Below, one piece after another: positions 1-11,351 of a stretch of 64,000 bases of DNA. The notes beneath the pieces are model-generated. The model did no database searches, had not been told where the DNA came from, and was given only the letters and a program-made list of their open reading frames with translations. Position numbers and translations under genes: made by a program. Origin of the DNA: Dermabacter sp. p3-SID358 (lineage in GTDB: Bacteria; Actinomycetota; Actinomycetes; Actinomycetales; Dermabacteraceae). Each line of letters opens with the position of its first letter. The stretch's first letter is position 1. The stretch covers positions 14,688 to 78,687 of the forward strand of contig NZ_JALXOZ010000011.1 of assembly GCF_025147465.1 (NCBI RefSeq). The letters are read 5' to 3'.

Positions 1-1
1 G

Positions 2-442
2 CGCATCCGCTTTTGCGAGGTATGCGGCAACATCGCGGAGGAAGAACGCTGCGCGATTTGCCTCGACGAGCGCCGCAATGGCGAGCTTTTGTGCGTTGTA
101 GAAGAGCCCCGCGACGTGTTTGCCATCGAGCGTCTTCGCGAGTACCGGGGTCGCTACCACGTGCTCGGTGGTGCGATTGATCCCATTGGTGGCGTTGGGC
201 CGGCCGATTTGCGCATCCAGGAACTTCGTGATCGCGTCGCCGAGGGTGGTGTCACCGAGGTGATTCTCGCGCTCGACCCGAACGTTCAAGGTGAGGCCAC
301 GAGCACGTACATCGCGCGCACTCTCGCCGATACGGGGGTCGAGGTGACGCGGCTTGCCTCGGGCCTGCCGGTTGGTGGAGATCTCGACTACGCAGACGAA
401 ATGACGCTCGGCCGCGCTTTCGCAGGGCGCCGCGCGTTCTAG
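2..442 (+). CDS. recR: Recombination mediator RecR, C-terminal part
   Basis: The reading frame is open from the window edge. It begins in the RecR zinc finger: two CxxC-type pairs are visible (CEVCG near base 16, CAICL near base 52). A Toprim domain follows ([18 protein letters not shown]; later [18 protein letters not shown]) and the usual RecR end, including [17 protein letters not shown]. RecR works with RecF and RecO to load RecA at gapped DNA. The N-terminal helix-hairpin-helix part lies before the window. The next gene starts six bases after the stop, so the two are probably co-transcribed. Confidence 0.95.
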   Translation, partial: RIRFCEVCGNIAEEERCAICLDERRNGELLCVVEEPRDVFAIERLREYRGRYHVLGGAIDPIGGVGPADLRIQELRDRVAEGGVTEVILALDPNVQGEATSTYIARTLADTGVEVTRLASGLPVGGDLDYADEMTLGRAFAGRRAF

Positions 443-448
443 GGGGTA

Positions 449-2158
449 ATGGTGGTGCAGGCTGTTCAGCCAGGTGCAATGCCGGGTGGAGAAATGGGAA
501 GTCCGACGCTTCCCGGGCATCCGGTGCAGCCACTTGCTCCCTTGCGCGGCTTGCCGGAGCCGGAAAAGCTGCCGACGGGGGATGACATCGTTGATCTCCC
601 CGAGGAAGTCCTCTTCGATTCGGCTCGCGTAATGCGCAAGAGGGCGGGCTGGAAGATTTGGGTGTGGATGGCGGTTGTTGGGGCCGCGTCTTGGGGGGTG
701 CTCGGCATGGTCTTTCTTAGCTCTCTCACGCCCATCTTCGCGTTCCTTCCCATCTTTGCCATCGCCGAACCGAGCTTCGTGACCTCGTTCCTGAGCGGTC
801 TGGGAGTTTCTCTATGGGAGGTGCTGTTCATAGCTTTCGGTTCTGCGCCTTTCGGCGCGCTCGCGGGCCTTGGCGCGGCGGCACTCGGTTTGCGTTCTGT
901 CGCGAGGCTTCGTCCGCGTGAATATCTCACGGAGAAGCTGTTTCGGCGAGCGATCGGTTGGTCTTTTGCGAAGTGGCTCCTTTGGCCGCAGCTCGCGGTG
1001 CTCGCACTTTCGGTTCTGCTGACAGCGCTTCCCGGCAACACCTTCATGCTCGCCGACTTTTCCTACATTGTGGTCGCGGGATACCTCTCGATGCTCGCTG
1101 TGGCGATTGTGAGCGTGCCGGTCGCGGGCGGTTGTGCCCGCACCGCGAATCCCCTTGGATTGCCGGGGTACAACGAGCTGGAGGTGAAACGGCAAGCGGC
1201 CCTAGGAACACCTAAATACGCTGCCTACACGCGGGTGATGTTTGCGCAGGATCGGCGGCATTTGCCGCGCAATAAGCTTGTTGTCAACACTCGCATGTTT
1301 GTCGAATCCTTCTGCACACTCCTTCGTTACCGCGCATGGCAGATCGTCCTTTTCGCCGCGTTGATCTCCCCGTTTTACTTCTTCGCCGATATCGGGCAGC
1401 TCTTCAGTTACGCGAATGACCTCGAAGAGGTGAGCGATGCGACCGACTTCTCACTCGTGAGCCGTCTCTCCTTCGTTGCACTCGTGATCGCGTGGGGGAG
1501 TGCCCTCGCGTGGCTTCCGCCCCTTGTGCTTTCGCTCTTTCACCTCATTCCTCCGTCGAAGCGAGGTGTGCGAGATGAACGCACCTACCCCACGATTTCC
1601 GAGCGCCTCGCCGTGAATCGGTGGGAACGGGGGGTCGTGTGGGTCACGACCCTCGGTCTCGCAGCGATTGAGGCGGTGTGCCTTTTCGCGTTTCTCGTCG
1701 TGCTGAGTGCTACGGGGGATGCGGGAGAAGCCGGTTCCCTTCACATCGCCGCCCTCGTGTTCGCGGGCTTTGGCGCGAGTGCGCTTGGCATGATCGCCAC
1801 CTACCGCGCTTTAGCGATCGATTTGCGCACGATCGTGTATGGGCCCGCCGGTTGGTACACGCGCCGCGAGGTCCCCTTTTCCGCGATCGCCCCGAAGCGA
1901 GGCACACGTGCGGACTTGGCTGATGACCCGCGCGTGAGGGCAGCGTTGCGCGAACGCCAGGCGATGGCGCTCGGCCTGCCGAAAAACGCGAGCCTGGAAG
2001 AGATCGCGAAAGCCGCCTCACGTACGGGTGTTCTCCCCGATTTTGGTCTTGGTGACGAACAGGCCGCTCCCGCGATCATCGATCCGCCGGCGGTGAGGAG
2101 CGAGCACGACATTCCCGAAAATCTCGAGGAGCTCCACGCGGGACGTCTCACATTGTGA
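449..2158 (+). CDS. Polytopic membrane protein of unknown function
   Basis: This 569-residue protein has a soluble Pro/Gly-rich N-terminus of about 65 residues. About eight hydrophobic segments follow (for example WVWMAVVGAASWGVLGMVFL, LAVLALSVLLTALPG, FVALVIAWGSALAWLPPLVL), and the C-terminal tail is charged and soluble. I recognise no family signature or catalytic motif. The start is set by an AGGGGG stretch just after the recR stop; it could be GTG 452 instead. It sits between recR and lysC and may share a transcript with recR. Bases 501-518 resemble one arm of the family B palindrome described in this window, but the second arm is not recognisable. Function cannot be assigned from the sequence. 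Confidence 0.8.
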   Translation: MVVQAVQPGAMPGGEMGSPTLPGHPVQPLAPLRGLPEPEKLPTGDDIVDLPEEVLFDSARVMRKRAGWKIWVWMAVVGAASWGVLGMVFLSSLTPIFAFLPIFAIAEPSFVTSFLSGLGVSLWEVLFIAFGSAPFGALAGLGAAALGLRSVARLRPREYLTEKLFRRAIGWSFAKWLLWPQLAVLALSVLLTALPGNTFMLADFSYIVVAGYLSMLAVAIVSVPVAGGCARTANPLGLPGYNELEVKRQAALGTPKYAAYTRVMFAQDRRHLPRNKLVVNTRMFVESFCTLLRYRAWQIVLFAALISPFYFFADIGQLFSYANDLEEVSDATDFSLVSRLSFVALVIAWGSALAWLPPLVLSLFHLIPPSKRGVRDERTYPTISERLAVNRWERGVVWVTTLGLAAIEAVCLFAFLVVLSATGDAGEAGSLHIAALVFAGFGASALGMIATYRALAIDLRTIVYGPAGWYTRREVPFSAIAPKRGTRADLADDPRVRAALRERQAMALGLPKNASLEEIAKAASRTGVLPDFGLGDEQAAPAIIDPPAVRSEHDIPENLEELHAGRLTL

Positions 2159-2269
2159 GTGATCTCGGGCGTGCTGCGGTCTTGGTTGCGGGCTCGGCTG
2201 TCACAATGGCAAGAGCTTGACGTATTCATGCCACCATCGCGGAATACCGCACGAAAGAGAAAGTCACCC

Positions 2270-4727
<2,458 letters not shown>

Positions 4728-4762
4728 AAGTGGCGGGCTGTGTCATACTTGTGTTAATTGTT

Positions 4763-4782
4763 GGAAATATTGATAAATTTCC
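4763..4782. promoter_or_regulatory. AT-rich inverted repeat upstream of TetR gene
   Basis: GGAAAT and ATTTCC face each other across eight bases inside the AT-rich 187-base spacer between asd and the following TetR gene. It could be an operator for that regulator or part of the asd 3' end. There is no direct proof of either. Confidence 0.3.
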
Positions 4783-4914
4783 GAAAGTCTTTCTCAGTAA
4801 GTATCTCGGTCATTCCCTAAATGTGCAGGTCCGCCACGAAGGTGCGGTGTGGGTCGGCACGAAAATAACCGCAGGTCTCGAAGCGCCTTCTGAAGATCCT
4901 AGGAGTGTTGACAT

Positions 4915-5583
4915 ATGACCCCCGATCGTCGCGTCGCCCGCCTCACGGTCGATCCTTCGCGCGAATCCGGCACTCGAGTCAACCTCACACGGGCACGCGG
5001 CGAACGCACGCGCGAGGTGATCCTCGAGGAGGCCACCCTCCTGTTCTCCACGTACGGTTACCGCGGCACGTCGCTGCGCGATATCTCTGAGCGCGTGGGC
5101 ATTTCCCACCCGGGGATGCTCCACCATTTCTCGCGCAAGGAGGCTCTGCTTCAGGCTGTTCTGGAGCGTGCTGCGCACTACTTTGAGGAACTGATCGACG
5201 ACTTTGTGAAAACTGCGCAGGATCCTGCGGCGATCCGCGAATGGGATGCGGTACGTCAGTACCAGTCGGTCATGTTCGCGGTCGTGCGGGCCGAGGCTGT
5301 CGAAAAGGATCATCCCGGGCATGACGCTATTGTGGGCATGCAAACGATGGCCGAAGAGAAGCTCACCGCTCTGTTTGAGATGTACGAGGATAAAGGCTGG
5401 CTCGAACAAGGTGCGGACCCGGGCTGGATCGCCCGCTCAATCGTCGCGATGTGGACCGGGGTGTTTATGCGCGATGCACTCATGGAAGACGGTCTCTACG
5501 ACCATGACCTGTCGATCTTCTTGCGAATGTTTATCATCCCTCTGCGCGAGGTTGACCCGTTTCCTTCGAAGAGTGGAAAATAG
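4915..5583 (+). CDS. TetR/AcrR-family transcriptional regulator
   Basis: This 222-residue protein has an N-terminal TetR helix-turn-helix (about residues 25-75: TREVILEEATLLFSTYGYRG, then SLRDISERVGISHPGMLHHF, SRKEALLQAV). The variable helical C-terminal domain would bind a ligand that cannot be read from sequence. ATG 4915 is preceded by CTAGGAG. The spacer before it is AT-rich and carries an inverted repeat that may be its own operator. The downstream PRC-barrel gene starts six bases after its stop and is likely co-transcribed. The targets are unknown; autoregulation is an inference from family habit. Confidence 0.88.
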   Translation: MTPDRRVARLTVDPSRESGTRVNLTRARGERTREVILEEATLLFSTYGYRGTSLRDISERVGISHPGMLHHFSRKEALLQAVLERAAHYFEELIDDFVKTAQDPAAIREWDAVRQYQSVMFAVVRAEAVEKDHPGHDAIVGMQTMAEEKLTALFEMYEDKGWLEQGADPGWIARSIVAMWTGVFMRDALMEDGLYDHDLSIFLRMFIIPLREVDPFPSKSGK

Positions 5584-5588
5584 CGCTT

Positions 5589-5933
5589 ATGGCTACCGAG
5601 GTTGAGCTCGACCGGCTCCGCAACGCTCTCGTGCGGGATTCTTCCGGCGCGCGCCTCGGGAAGGTGTGCGAAATTTTCCTCAATGATCGCACCCAGAAAA
5701 TATCGTTTGTTACCGTCGCACTCGGCCCTTTCGGTACCCGAGAAGTCTATATTCCTTACGAATATATTGATCTCGATAATGGCGTTCCTAAAACTGCTCT
5801 TCGCCGGGAAATCCTCGAGGGGGCGCCGCGCGCCAACGGGCTTGGCCATTTGACGTTCACACAAGAAGAGCAACTGCGCACGTACTACGAGTCTGCCGTG
5901 ATTGCCGACCCGTGCTCCTCCCCGCATGACTGA
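5589..5933 (+). CDS. PRC-barrel domain protein
   Basis: This 114-residue protein has one PRC-barrel fold: RDSSGARLGKVCEIFLNDRT, then KISFVTVALGPFGTREVYIP and YEYIDLDNGVPKTALRREIL. PRC barrels occur in RimM, photosystem subunits and many small actinobacterial proteins, where their role is unknown. No signal peptide or membrane segment is present, so it should be cytoplasmic. It follows the TetR gene by six bases and is probably in the same transcript. Confidence 0.8.
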   Translation: MATEVELDRLRNALVRDSSGARLGKVCEIFLNDRTQKISFVTVALGPFGTREVYIPYEYIDLDNGVPKTALRREILEGAPRANGLGHLTFTQEEQLRTYYESAVIADPCSSPHD

Positions 5934-6073
5934 TTACCAGAGGTGCCACAGGGTTTGAGCTCGCACCGGAAAACCAGACGTTGTTTACAGCCGCGTGAAC
6001 GCCAGAAAGTACCCGGTGAATTCTCGGTGACCCGAGCGAAGGGGCGCATCGCCGCTCGGTAGAGTCGAATCAA

Positions 6074-6087
6074 TGGCAATTTTGCCA
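6074..6087. promoter_or_regulatory. Perfect 14-bp palindrome before ugd
   Basis: TGGCAATTTTGCCA is a perfect palindrome 38 bases upstream of the UDP-glucose dehydrogenase start, within a 191-base spacer. It is a candidate operator. The binding protein is unknown. Confidence 0.4.
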
Positions 6088-6124
6088 GGAAGTATTCGCT
6101 TACTAATTCGGCACGAGGGCACAC

Positions 6125-7459
6125 ATGAAAATCTCGGTTATTGGGCTCGGATATCTTGGCGCGGTTCACGCGGTTTGTATGGCGGAACTGGGGCACGATG
6201 TCGTGGGGATCGATGTGGATACCGAGAGGATTGCCAAACTTGAACGCGGCGAAGCGCCATTCTTTGAGCCAGATTTTCCCGAGAAGCTCTCCGCGGCCCT
6301 CGAACGAGGAACACTCCGTTTCTCGAAGAATCTTTCCGATGTCCGCGATTGCGACGTGCACTTTGTGTGCGTGGGCACGCCGCAAGGTGCCGACGGCTCC
6401 GCTGACCTCGGTGCGCTCCACGCGGTACGCGAGGGTCTTCACGAGATTCTCGCCGGGGCCACCCCCGAGAAGGTTCTCGTCGTCGGCAAGTCAACCGTTC
6501 CCGTCGGGACCGCGCGTGGCCTGAGCGAAGCCTTTGCCGACCTCCCGCACGTTGAGCTCGCGTGGAATCCGGAGTTCTTGCGCGAGGGGTACGCCGTGAA
6601 GGACACGCTCGGCCCCGATCGCCTTGTCTACGGCGTGCACGAGGAGCAAAAATTTGCGATCTCGCATCTCGACGAGGTCTACGCCTCAATCCTCGAGGCC
6701 GGCACGCCGCGTCTTGTATACGGCTATGAAAGCGCTGAGCTCGTGAAGGTCAGCGCAAACGCATTCCTCGCGACGAAGATTAGTTTCGTGAATGCGGTCG
6801 CCGAGATGTGCGAGGCGACTGGCGCAGATGTCGTCGAGGTCGCGGAGGCCATCGGCCTTGATGACCGTATCGGGCGTCGCTTCCTCAAGGCCGGTATCGG
6901 CTTCGGCGGTGGCTGCCTCCCGAAGGATGTGCGCGCGTTCATTGCGAGCGCCGAAGAGCATGGCGTGGGGGAGTCCTTTGAGTTTCTCCGCAATGTGGAT
7001 CGCATCAATCAGAAGCGTCGTGCACGGCCCGTTGAGCTTGCCCTTGAGCATTTCGGCGGAAACCTCCGGGGCGTGCCTGTCACGGTTCTCGGCGCGGCTT
7101 TCAAACCGTACAGCGACGACGTACGCGACTCGCCCGCGATCGATATCGCGCTTTCGCTCTCGCGGCACGGCGCAGATGTGCGCATTACGGATCCGCAAGC
7201 CCTCGACGTCGTGCGTGGTCGCTACGAAGAGTTGACCCTCGTGGACGACCTGGAGGAAGCGATGAACGGGGCGCGTTTGCTCATCCTCGCGACGGAGTGG
7301 CAGGTTTACCGCGATCTCGATCCCGCACGCGTCGCCGAACTCGTCGCGGAGCGCGCAGTGATTGATGGTCGTGGCGTTTTCGATCTCGCTCGCTGGCGCA
7401 AGGCGGGCTTCACGATCATGGCACTCGGTCGCGGTGAACGAGCCGGGCGACTCGCTTAG
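6125..7459 (+). CDS. ugd: UDP-glucose 6-dehydrogenase
   Basis: It oxidises UDP-glucose twice to UDP-glucuronate with NAD, a precursor for cell-surface polysaccharide. The NAD site is MKISVIGLGYLGAVHAVCMA. The active-site cysteine lies in GIGFGGGCLPKDVRAF (about residue 263). The C-terminal nucleotide-sugar domain includes GAAFKPYSDDVRDSPAIDIA. The length of 444 residues is typical. The start codon follows GAGGGCACAC, and a perfect palindrome lies 38 bases upstream. The next gene on the strand is a nucleotide-sugar reductase, which fits a role in envelope glycans. Confidence 0.93.
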   Translation: MKISVIGLGYLGAVHAVCMAELGHDVVGIDVDTERIAKLERGEAPFFEPDFPEKLSAALERGTLRFSKNLSDVRDCDVHFVCVGTPQGADGSADLGALHAVREGLHEILAGATPEKVLVVGKSTVPVGTARGLSEAFADLPHVELAWNPEFLREGYAVKDTLGPDRLVYGVHEEQKFAISHLDEVYASILEAGTPRLVYGYESAELVKVSANAFLATKISFVNAVAEMCEATGADVVEVAEAIGLDDRIGRRFLKAGIGFGGGCLPKDVRAFIASAEEHGVGESFEFLRNVDRINQKRRARPVELALEHFGGNLRGVPVTVLGAAFKPYSDDVRDSPAIDIALSLSRHGADVRITDPQALDVVRGRYEELTLVDDLEEAMNGARLLILATEWQVYRDLDPARVAELVAERAVIDGRGVFDLARWRKAGFTIMALGRGERAGRLA

Positions 7460-7519
7460 CGGATTCCTTCGCCTAGACGTGGCACACTACTAGCGGCTGT
7501 GGTCGCAGCTTCCTCGTTG

Positions 7520-7533
7520 GCGCACATGTGCGC
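7520..7533. promoter_or_regulatory. Perfect 14-bp palindrome before rfbD-like gene
   Basis: GCGCACATGTGCGC is a perfect palindrome 62 bases before the start of the reductase gene, in a 136-base spacer. It is a candidate regulator site and differs in sequence from the palindrome before ugd. Confidence 0.35.
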
Positions 7534-7595
7534 ACGCACGCGAGACATCCTCATTTGCGACCGAAGCGACATACGCGAGAAACGAAAAGTAAGGA

Positions 7596-8510
7596 ATGTC
7601 CGTGTCCAACGGTTTTGCATCCTCGCCCGCTGAGCGCGCATGGCAACAGACCCCTGAAGCACCCGAACGTACTCTCGTTGTGGGGGCCGGCGGGCAGCTT
7701 GGTCGTGCGCTCCAGGGTCTCTGGCTCGGCCGCGACGATGTGGACTTCGTGGAACGCGACGTTCTCGATGTCGGTGCGCACGCCTCGATCTCCGCGTTCG
7801 ATTTTTCGCCCTATTCGGTCATCGTGAATGCCGCGGGCTACACGGATAAGGATGGTGCCGAAAGTGCTGAAGGCCGCCGCGAGGCGTGGGCCGTGAACGC
7901 TCAGGGCGTGGCGCTTCTCGTGTCGGCCGCGCGCGAGGCGGGAGCCGTACTCGTGCACATTTCGAGCGACTATGTGTTCGATGGTTCGGTGGCGTTTCAT
8001 ACCGAGGAGGAGGGATTCGCTCCGCTTGGTGTCTACGGGCAGACCAAGGCGGCAGGCGATGCCGCGGTGTCAACACTTGGAACCCACTACATTTTGCGCA
8101 CGAGCTGGGTTGTCGGTGAGGGGAAAAACTTCGTGGCGACCATGCGCGAACACGCCCGCAGCGGCGAGTCACCCTCGGTTGTGAATGACCAGTTCGGGCG
8201 TTTGACCTTTACGGAGGAGATCGCGCGGGCGGTCGACTTCGTGCTTCGCGAGAAGGTGCCTTTCGGCACGTACAACGTGTCGAATTCCGGCGATCTCGCG
8301 TCGTGGTTCGATATCGCTCAGAGGGTCTATGCGCTTACAGGGCATGATCCTGACATGGTTCAGAGCGTGTCGAGCGCTGAGTACCTCGATGCGCACAAGG
8401 GCGTTGCAGTTCGGCCGATCAATTCAGCACTTGATCTGAGTAAGATCGTCGCTGCAGGCTTCCACCCGCGCGACCAGTTCGAGGCTCTCGCCGCGTACCT
8501 GGCTCAGTGA
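7596..8510 (+). CDS. rfbD: dTDP-4-dehydrorhamnose reductase-like (RmlD family)
   Basis: This extended short-chain dehydrogenase of 304 residues belongs to the RmlD substrate-binding family. The nucleotide site is VVGAGGQLGRALQGL (about residue 31). The region HISSDYVFDG is the family's conserved strand, and the catalytic Tyr-Lys pair is YGQTKAAGD. RmlD makes dTDP-L-rhamnose, a linker or capsule sugar in actinobacteria. No rmlA, rmlB or rmlC genes are in the window, so the exact substrate is inferred from family only. The first 24 residues are an extra tail. A GTAAGGA site precedes ATG 7596. Its last bases overlap the convergent surface-protein gene. Confidence 0.85.
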   Translation: MSVSNGFASSPAERAWQQTPEAPERTLVVGAGGQLGRALQGLWLGRDDVDFVERDVLDVGAHASISAFDFSPYSVIVNAAGYTDKDGAESAEGRREAWAVNAQGVALLVSAAREAGAVLVHISSDYVFDGSVAFHTEEEGFAPLGVYGQTKAAGDAAVSTLGTHYILRTSWVVGEGKNFVATMREHARSGESPSVVNDQFGRLTFTEEIARAVDFVLREKVPFGTYNVSNSGDLASWFDIAQRVYALTGHDPDMVQSVSSAEYLDAHKGVAVRPINSALDLSKIVAAGFHPRDQFEALAAYLAQ

Positions 8511-9706
8511 TTATTGCGGCGCATAAGGACGATTGCGCCCGTAGCGGCGAGGCCTAGGCCCCCGATGACGCCCCCGATGAGCCACGCGACCGAAAGGCCG
8601 AGGGGCTGTCGCGAGGGATCGGTAATGAGCTGAGTCGAGCCTTCGGTCGATTCCTCTTCTCTTTTTGCGGGATTCGCGCTCGGGGTAGGCCCCGGTCGCA
8701 GCGTGCCCCTAGCGCGATTGCCGTCGCTCGTGAGTTTCGAGTAATCACTTCCCACTGCGCCGAAATCGGCTGAGCGGCCGTACCCGTCGCGCCCGGGGAT
8801 GCGCGACATTGCGCTGGCCTTCGGCCGCACGAAATCCGAGCCGCTCGCTTCGGTGGAGGAATCCGTACTTTTGGTGTTCCCGCGTGACGGGGTGGTGCTG
8901 CGACCGCTAGGTTCCCGGTTCGGCTCGGTGGACGCGGAATCGCCCGTGTCTGGGAGCGGAGAAGGCTTTTTCGGCTCCGAAGGAGATGCGCCGGGCTGAT
9001 CCGTGGGCTCGTGTCCCTTGGTGGGGCTAGGTTCGGGATTGTCCGTGGGATCTTTCGAGGGACTGTGTGTCGGTTCCGGTTCTTGCGTGGGTTCCGGTGC
9101 GGGCTTCGGCGTTGGTTTGGGTGTAGGGGTTTCGCTCGGGCGTCCGGTTGGCTCGTCGGTGGGTTCCTTCGTAGGCTCGGTCGAAGGGCTTGGCGCGGGG
9201 TCCGACGGTTCAGAGGGCTTCGTCGTGGGCGGGGCATTATCGGTGATGTCGACTTGCGCCTGTGACGCTGTGCCTCCGTCGATTGGAGCAACGGTGATCG
9301 TGTAGGCACCGGGCTCAGCGATCAAGAAGGTCACGGTCGCGCGCCCATCGGGGCCCACGGTGGCAATATCGCGCGAATACCCGATCGGTGCGGCCTCAAC
9401 GGGTTGTGCTTCGACGGGAGTTGACGTGGCGCCGCTCGCGAGGGAAGGCGTGGCTTTCCGGTATTCACCCCGGACGCGCGTGCCTTCCTTGAGGCCACAT
9501 ACGAGTGCCGTGAACTTCGCGTTCTTTTCTACTCTCTGACTCGAAAGAGTGACGGTACCGGGGGTGCACGCGGGGTCGGCGGCGAATGCGGCCACAGTTT
9601 CGAACGGAAACGACCCCGAAAACGCGAGAGCCGAGGCAAAAACACTGACGCCGACTACGGCACCGCCGAAGCGGCGCTGTTGCGCAGTGCTCCGTTTCTC
9701 CGGCAT
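8504..9706 (-). CDS. Secreted Pro/Glu/Thr-rich surface protein with C-terminal anchor
   Basis: This 400-residue protein begins with a signal peptide (RRFGGAVVGVSVFASALAFS), followed by an Ig-like folded domain of about 110 residues with one Cys pair. A long linker of EPT/PSP/PTKEP repeats follows (about residues 155-330). The last 30 residues hold a membrane segment (AWLIGGVIGGLGLAATGAIV) and a short basic tail. An LPDTG motif occurs at about residue 251, well inside the protein rather than before the terminal helix. ATG 9706 is chosen for its GAGGA site and because it places the signal peptide near the start. Its 3' end overlaps the convergent rfbD by seven bases. A protein of the same design lies at 33694-34971. 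The role is probably surface display; the ligand is unknown. Confidence 0.82.
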   Translation of the reverse strand: MPEKRSTAQQRRFGGAVVGVSVFASALAFSGSFPFETVAAFAADPACTPGTVTLSSQRVEKNAKFTALVCGLKEGTRVRGEYRKATPSLASGATSTPVEAQPVEAAPIGYSRDIATVGPDGRATVTFLIAEPGAYTITVAPIDGGTASQAQVDITDNAPPTTKPSEPSDPAPSPSTEPTKEPTDEPTGRPSETPTPKPTPKPAPEPTQEPEPTHSPSKDPTDNPEPSPTKGHEPTDQPGASPSEPKKPSPLPDTGDSASTEPNREPSGRSTTPSRGNTKSTDSSTEASGSDFVRPKASAMSRIPGRDGYGRSADFGAVGSDYSKLTSDGNRARGTLRPGPTPSANPAKREEESTEGSTQLITDPSRQPLGLSVAWLIGGVIGGLGLAATGAIVLMRRNNH

Positions 9707-9789
9707 GGGGTCCTCAGGGTTGCGGGCGGTTATGAGAGGGCGCGACAAAGGTTCCACGCTCGGTCTCACCCTAGGCGACGTAACGGATG

Positions 9790-9810
9790 TTAAGCGTTTG
9801 GCACGCTTAA
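9790..9810 (-). terminator. Possible hairpin after ndh
   Basis: TTAAGCGT and ACGCTTAA pair perfectly around a five-base loop, 29 bases past the ndh stop. There is no strong T-run after the stem on the minus strand, so it may be a terminator or an operator for the surface-protein gene downstream. Confidence 0.4.
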
Positions 9811-9838
9811 AACCCGTGTAAAACCCGGGCCATGCTCC

Positions 9839-11248
9839 TTAGCGACGCATCCGAGGTTTACCCGGGTCCTTGAAGCGTCTACCGGCCTGGTAGCCGAAAC
9901 GGCGGATCGGCGCGTTTTCCCGAAAGGCCTTTCGCGCTTCCAGGGAATCGACATCGCCCACGACCGGATTTGGCACGCGTGAGATGCCGGTGCCGTTGTA
10001 GAGGTACAGGAGGTTCGCGGCGACCGAGCGACGGTTGCGCGTACCGAGCAACTTCGAAACGTGAACACCGAGCCACGCGAGCCATCCGATCGAACCCTGG
10101 AGGTTGACCCCACCGGGAAGTTCCGCGATCGCGGCACGTCGACCGATTGTTGCCATTGCTCCCAGGTCGGTGTACTTAAACGGTTTCTCGGCTTCTGCAT
10201 CGTTGCCTTCGACGATTGCCTTGATCGCGCGCGCGACATGTTGACCCATTTGGACTGCCGGCTGGGCAAGCTGAGGCTGGGGGTCATCGCCTCCTGCGAT
10301 GTCGCCTGCAGCCCAGACGTTGTGGTAGCCCTTGACGCGCAGGGTGGGATCAACGTCGATTCGGCCGCCGCGCCCCTGCGGGAAGCCCCATGCGTTCACC
10401 GCCGATGATACGCTCACGCCCGCGGCCCAAATCGTGATGTCCGATTCGACGTAGGAACCATCGGCGAGGCGCACGAAGTCGTAGCCGACCTCTTCGACGC
10501 CTTGGCCGAGGCGAAGCTTTACACCTCGCCGTTCGAGCTCCCGGGCCGCATACTCGCGATGCTCGGGCTCGAAAGCCTTGAGGAGTTCGTCGCCGCGCTG
10601 AATGAGGGAGATCTCGAGAGTGCCGGGATCGACCTCGGGGTAGAGCACGTCGAGTTCGCTAATACGGAAATCGGCGAGAGCGCCTGCGATCTCGACGCCG
10701 GTGGGGCCACCGCCCACGATTGAAATTGCGAGGCGATCAGTGAAGCTCATTTCCGTGAGCTGCGTGGCGCGCTCGAGCTCCGCAAAAACCCGCTCTCTGA
10801 TGTCGAGGGCTTGAGAGCGGGTGTACATCGGCATCGCGAACTCTTCCGCGCCAGGTGTGCCGAAATAGTTCGTGGTGGCCCCGCTTGCCAAAACGAGGTG
10901 GTCATAGCGCACCGAGCCGCCGTCGGAAAGTTTCACGACCTGCTCATCGGTGTCGACGCCCGTGACCTCACCCTGGCGGAAACGCATGTTAGGGGCGTGG
11001 AGGGAGAGTCCTCGAAGGAACATCGTGACATCGCCAGAGTTCAGCCCGGCTGTCGCAACCTGATAGAGGAGTGGCTGAAAGGTCTTGTAGACGTTTCGAT
11101 CGATGAGGGTTACCCGCACGCGCGCATTCCGCAGCGCGAGCACGAGGTGAGCGCCGGCAAATCCGCCACCGACGACCACGATATGAGGCCAGCTAGCACC
11201 ATCCTTGGCGGGCACGGTCTTGCGGTAGAACGCGGGCAGCAAGGGCAT
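9839..11248 (-). CDS. ndh: Type II NADH dehydrogenase
   Basis: This single-subunit, non-proton-pumping NADH:quinone oxidoreductase sits at the inner face of the membrane. The FAD motif is VVVGGGFAGAHLVLALRNA (about residue 25). The second dinucleotide fold is ISIVGGGPTGVEIAGALADF, and VWAAGDIAGGDDPQPQLAQP near residue 312 is the conserved FAD-contact segment. The length of 469 residues is normal for actinobacterial Ndh, which carries a C-terminal membrane-binding extension. ATG 11248 has AAAGGA upstream. The VanZ-like gene lies directly upstream on the same strand, about 100 bases away. Confidence 0.93.
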   Translation of the reverse strand: MPLLPAFYRKTVPAKDGASWPHIVVVGGGFAGAHLVLALRNARVRVTLIDRNVYKTFQPLLYQVATAGLNSGDVTMFLRGLSLHAPNMRFRQGEVTGVDTDEQVVKLSDGGSVRYDHLVLASGATTNYFGTPGAEEFAMPMYTRSQALDIRERVFAELERATQLTEMSFTDRLAISIVGGGPTGVEIAGALADFRISELDVLYPEVDPGTLEISLIQRGDELLKAFEPEHREYAARELERRGVKLRLGQGVEEVGYDFVRLADGSYVESDITIWAAGVSVSSAVNAWGFPQGRGGRIDVDPTLRVKGYHNVWAAGDIAGGDDPQPQLAQPAVQMGQHVARAIKAIVEGNDAEAEKPFKYTDLGAMATIGRRAAIAELPGGVNLQGSIGWLAWLGVHVSKLLGTRNRRSVAANLLYLYNGTGISRVPNPVVGDVDSLEARKAFRENAPIRRFGYQAGRRFKDPGKPRMRR

Positions 11249-11351
11249 GAACGATCCGTTCCTTTAGTGAGGCGACTATGCGAGGGCCGACCCCAAGGCT
11301 AGGTCGAGGATGTGAAAGAAAGCTCCATATTCGCTGTCGATTGTTTTGCCT

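Noticed and set aside
2159..2269. An N-terminal extension of LysC from the open frame upstream
   Set aside because: The extension has no family match, and the true start has a better ribosome site.
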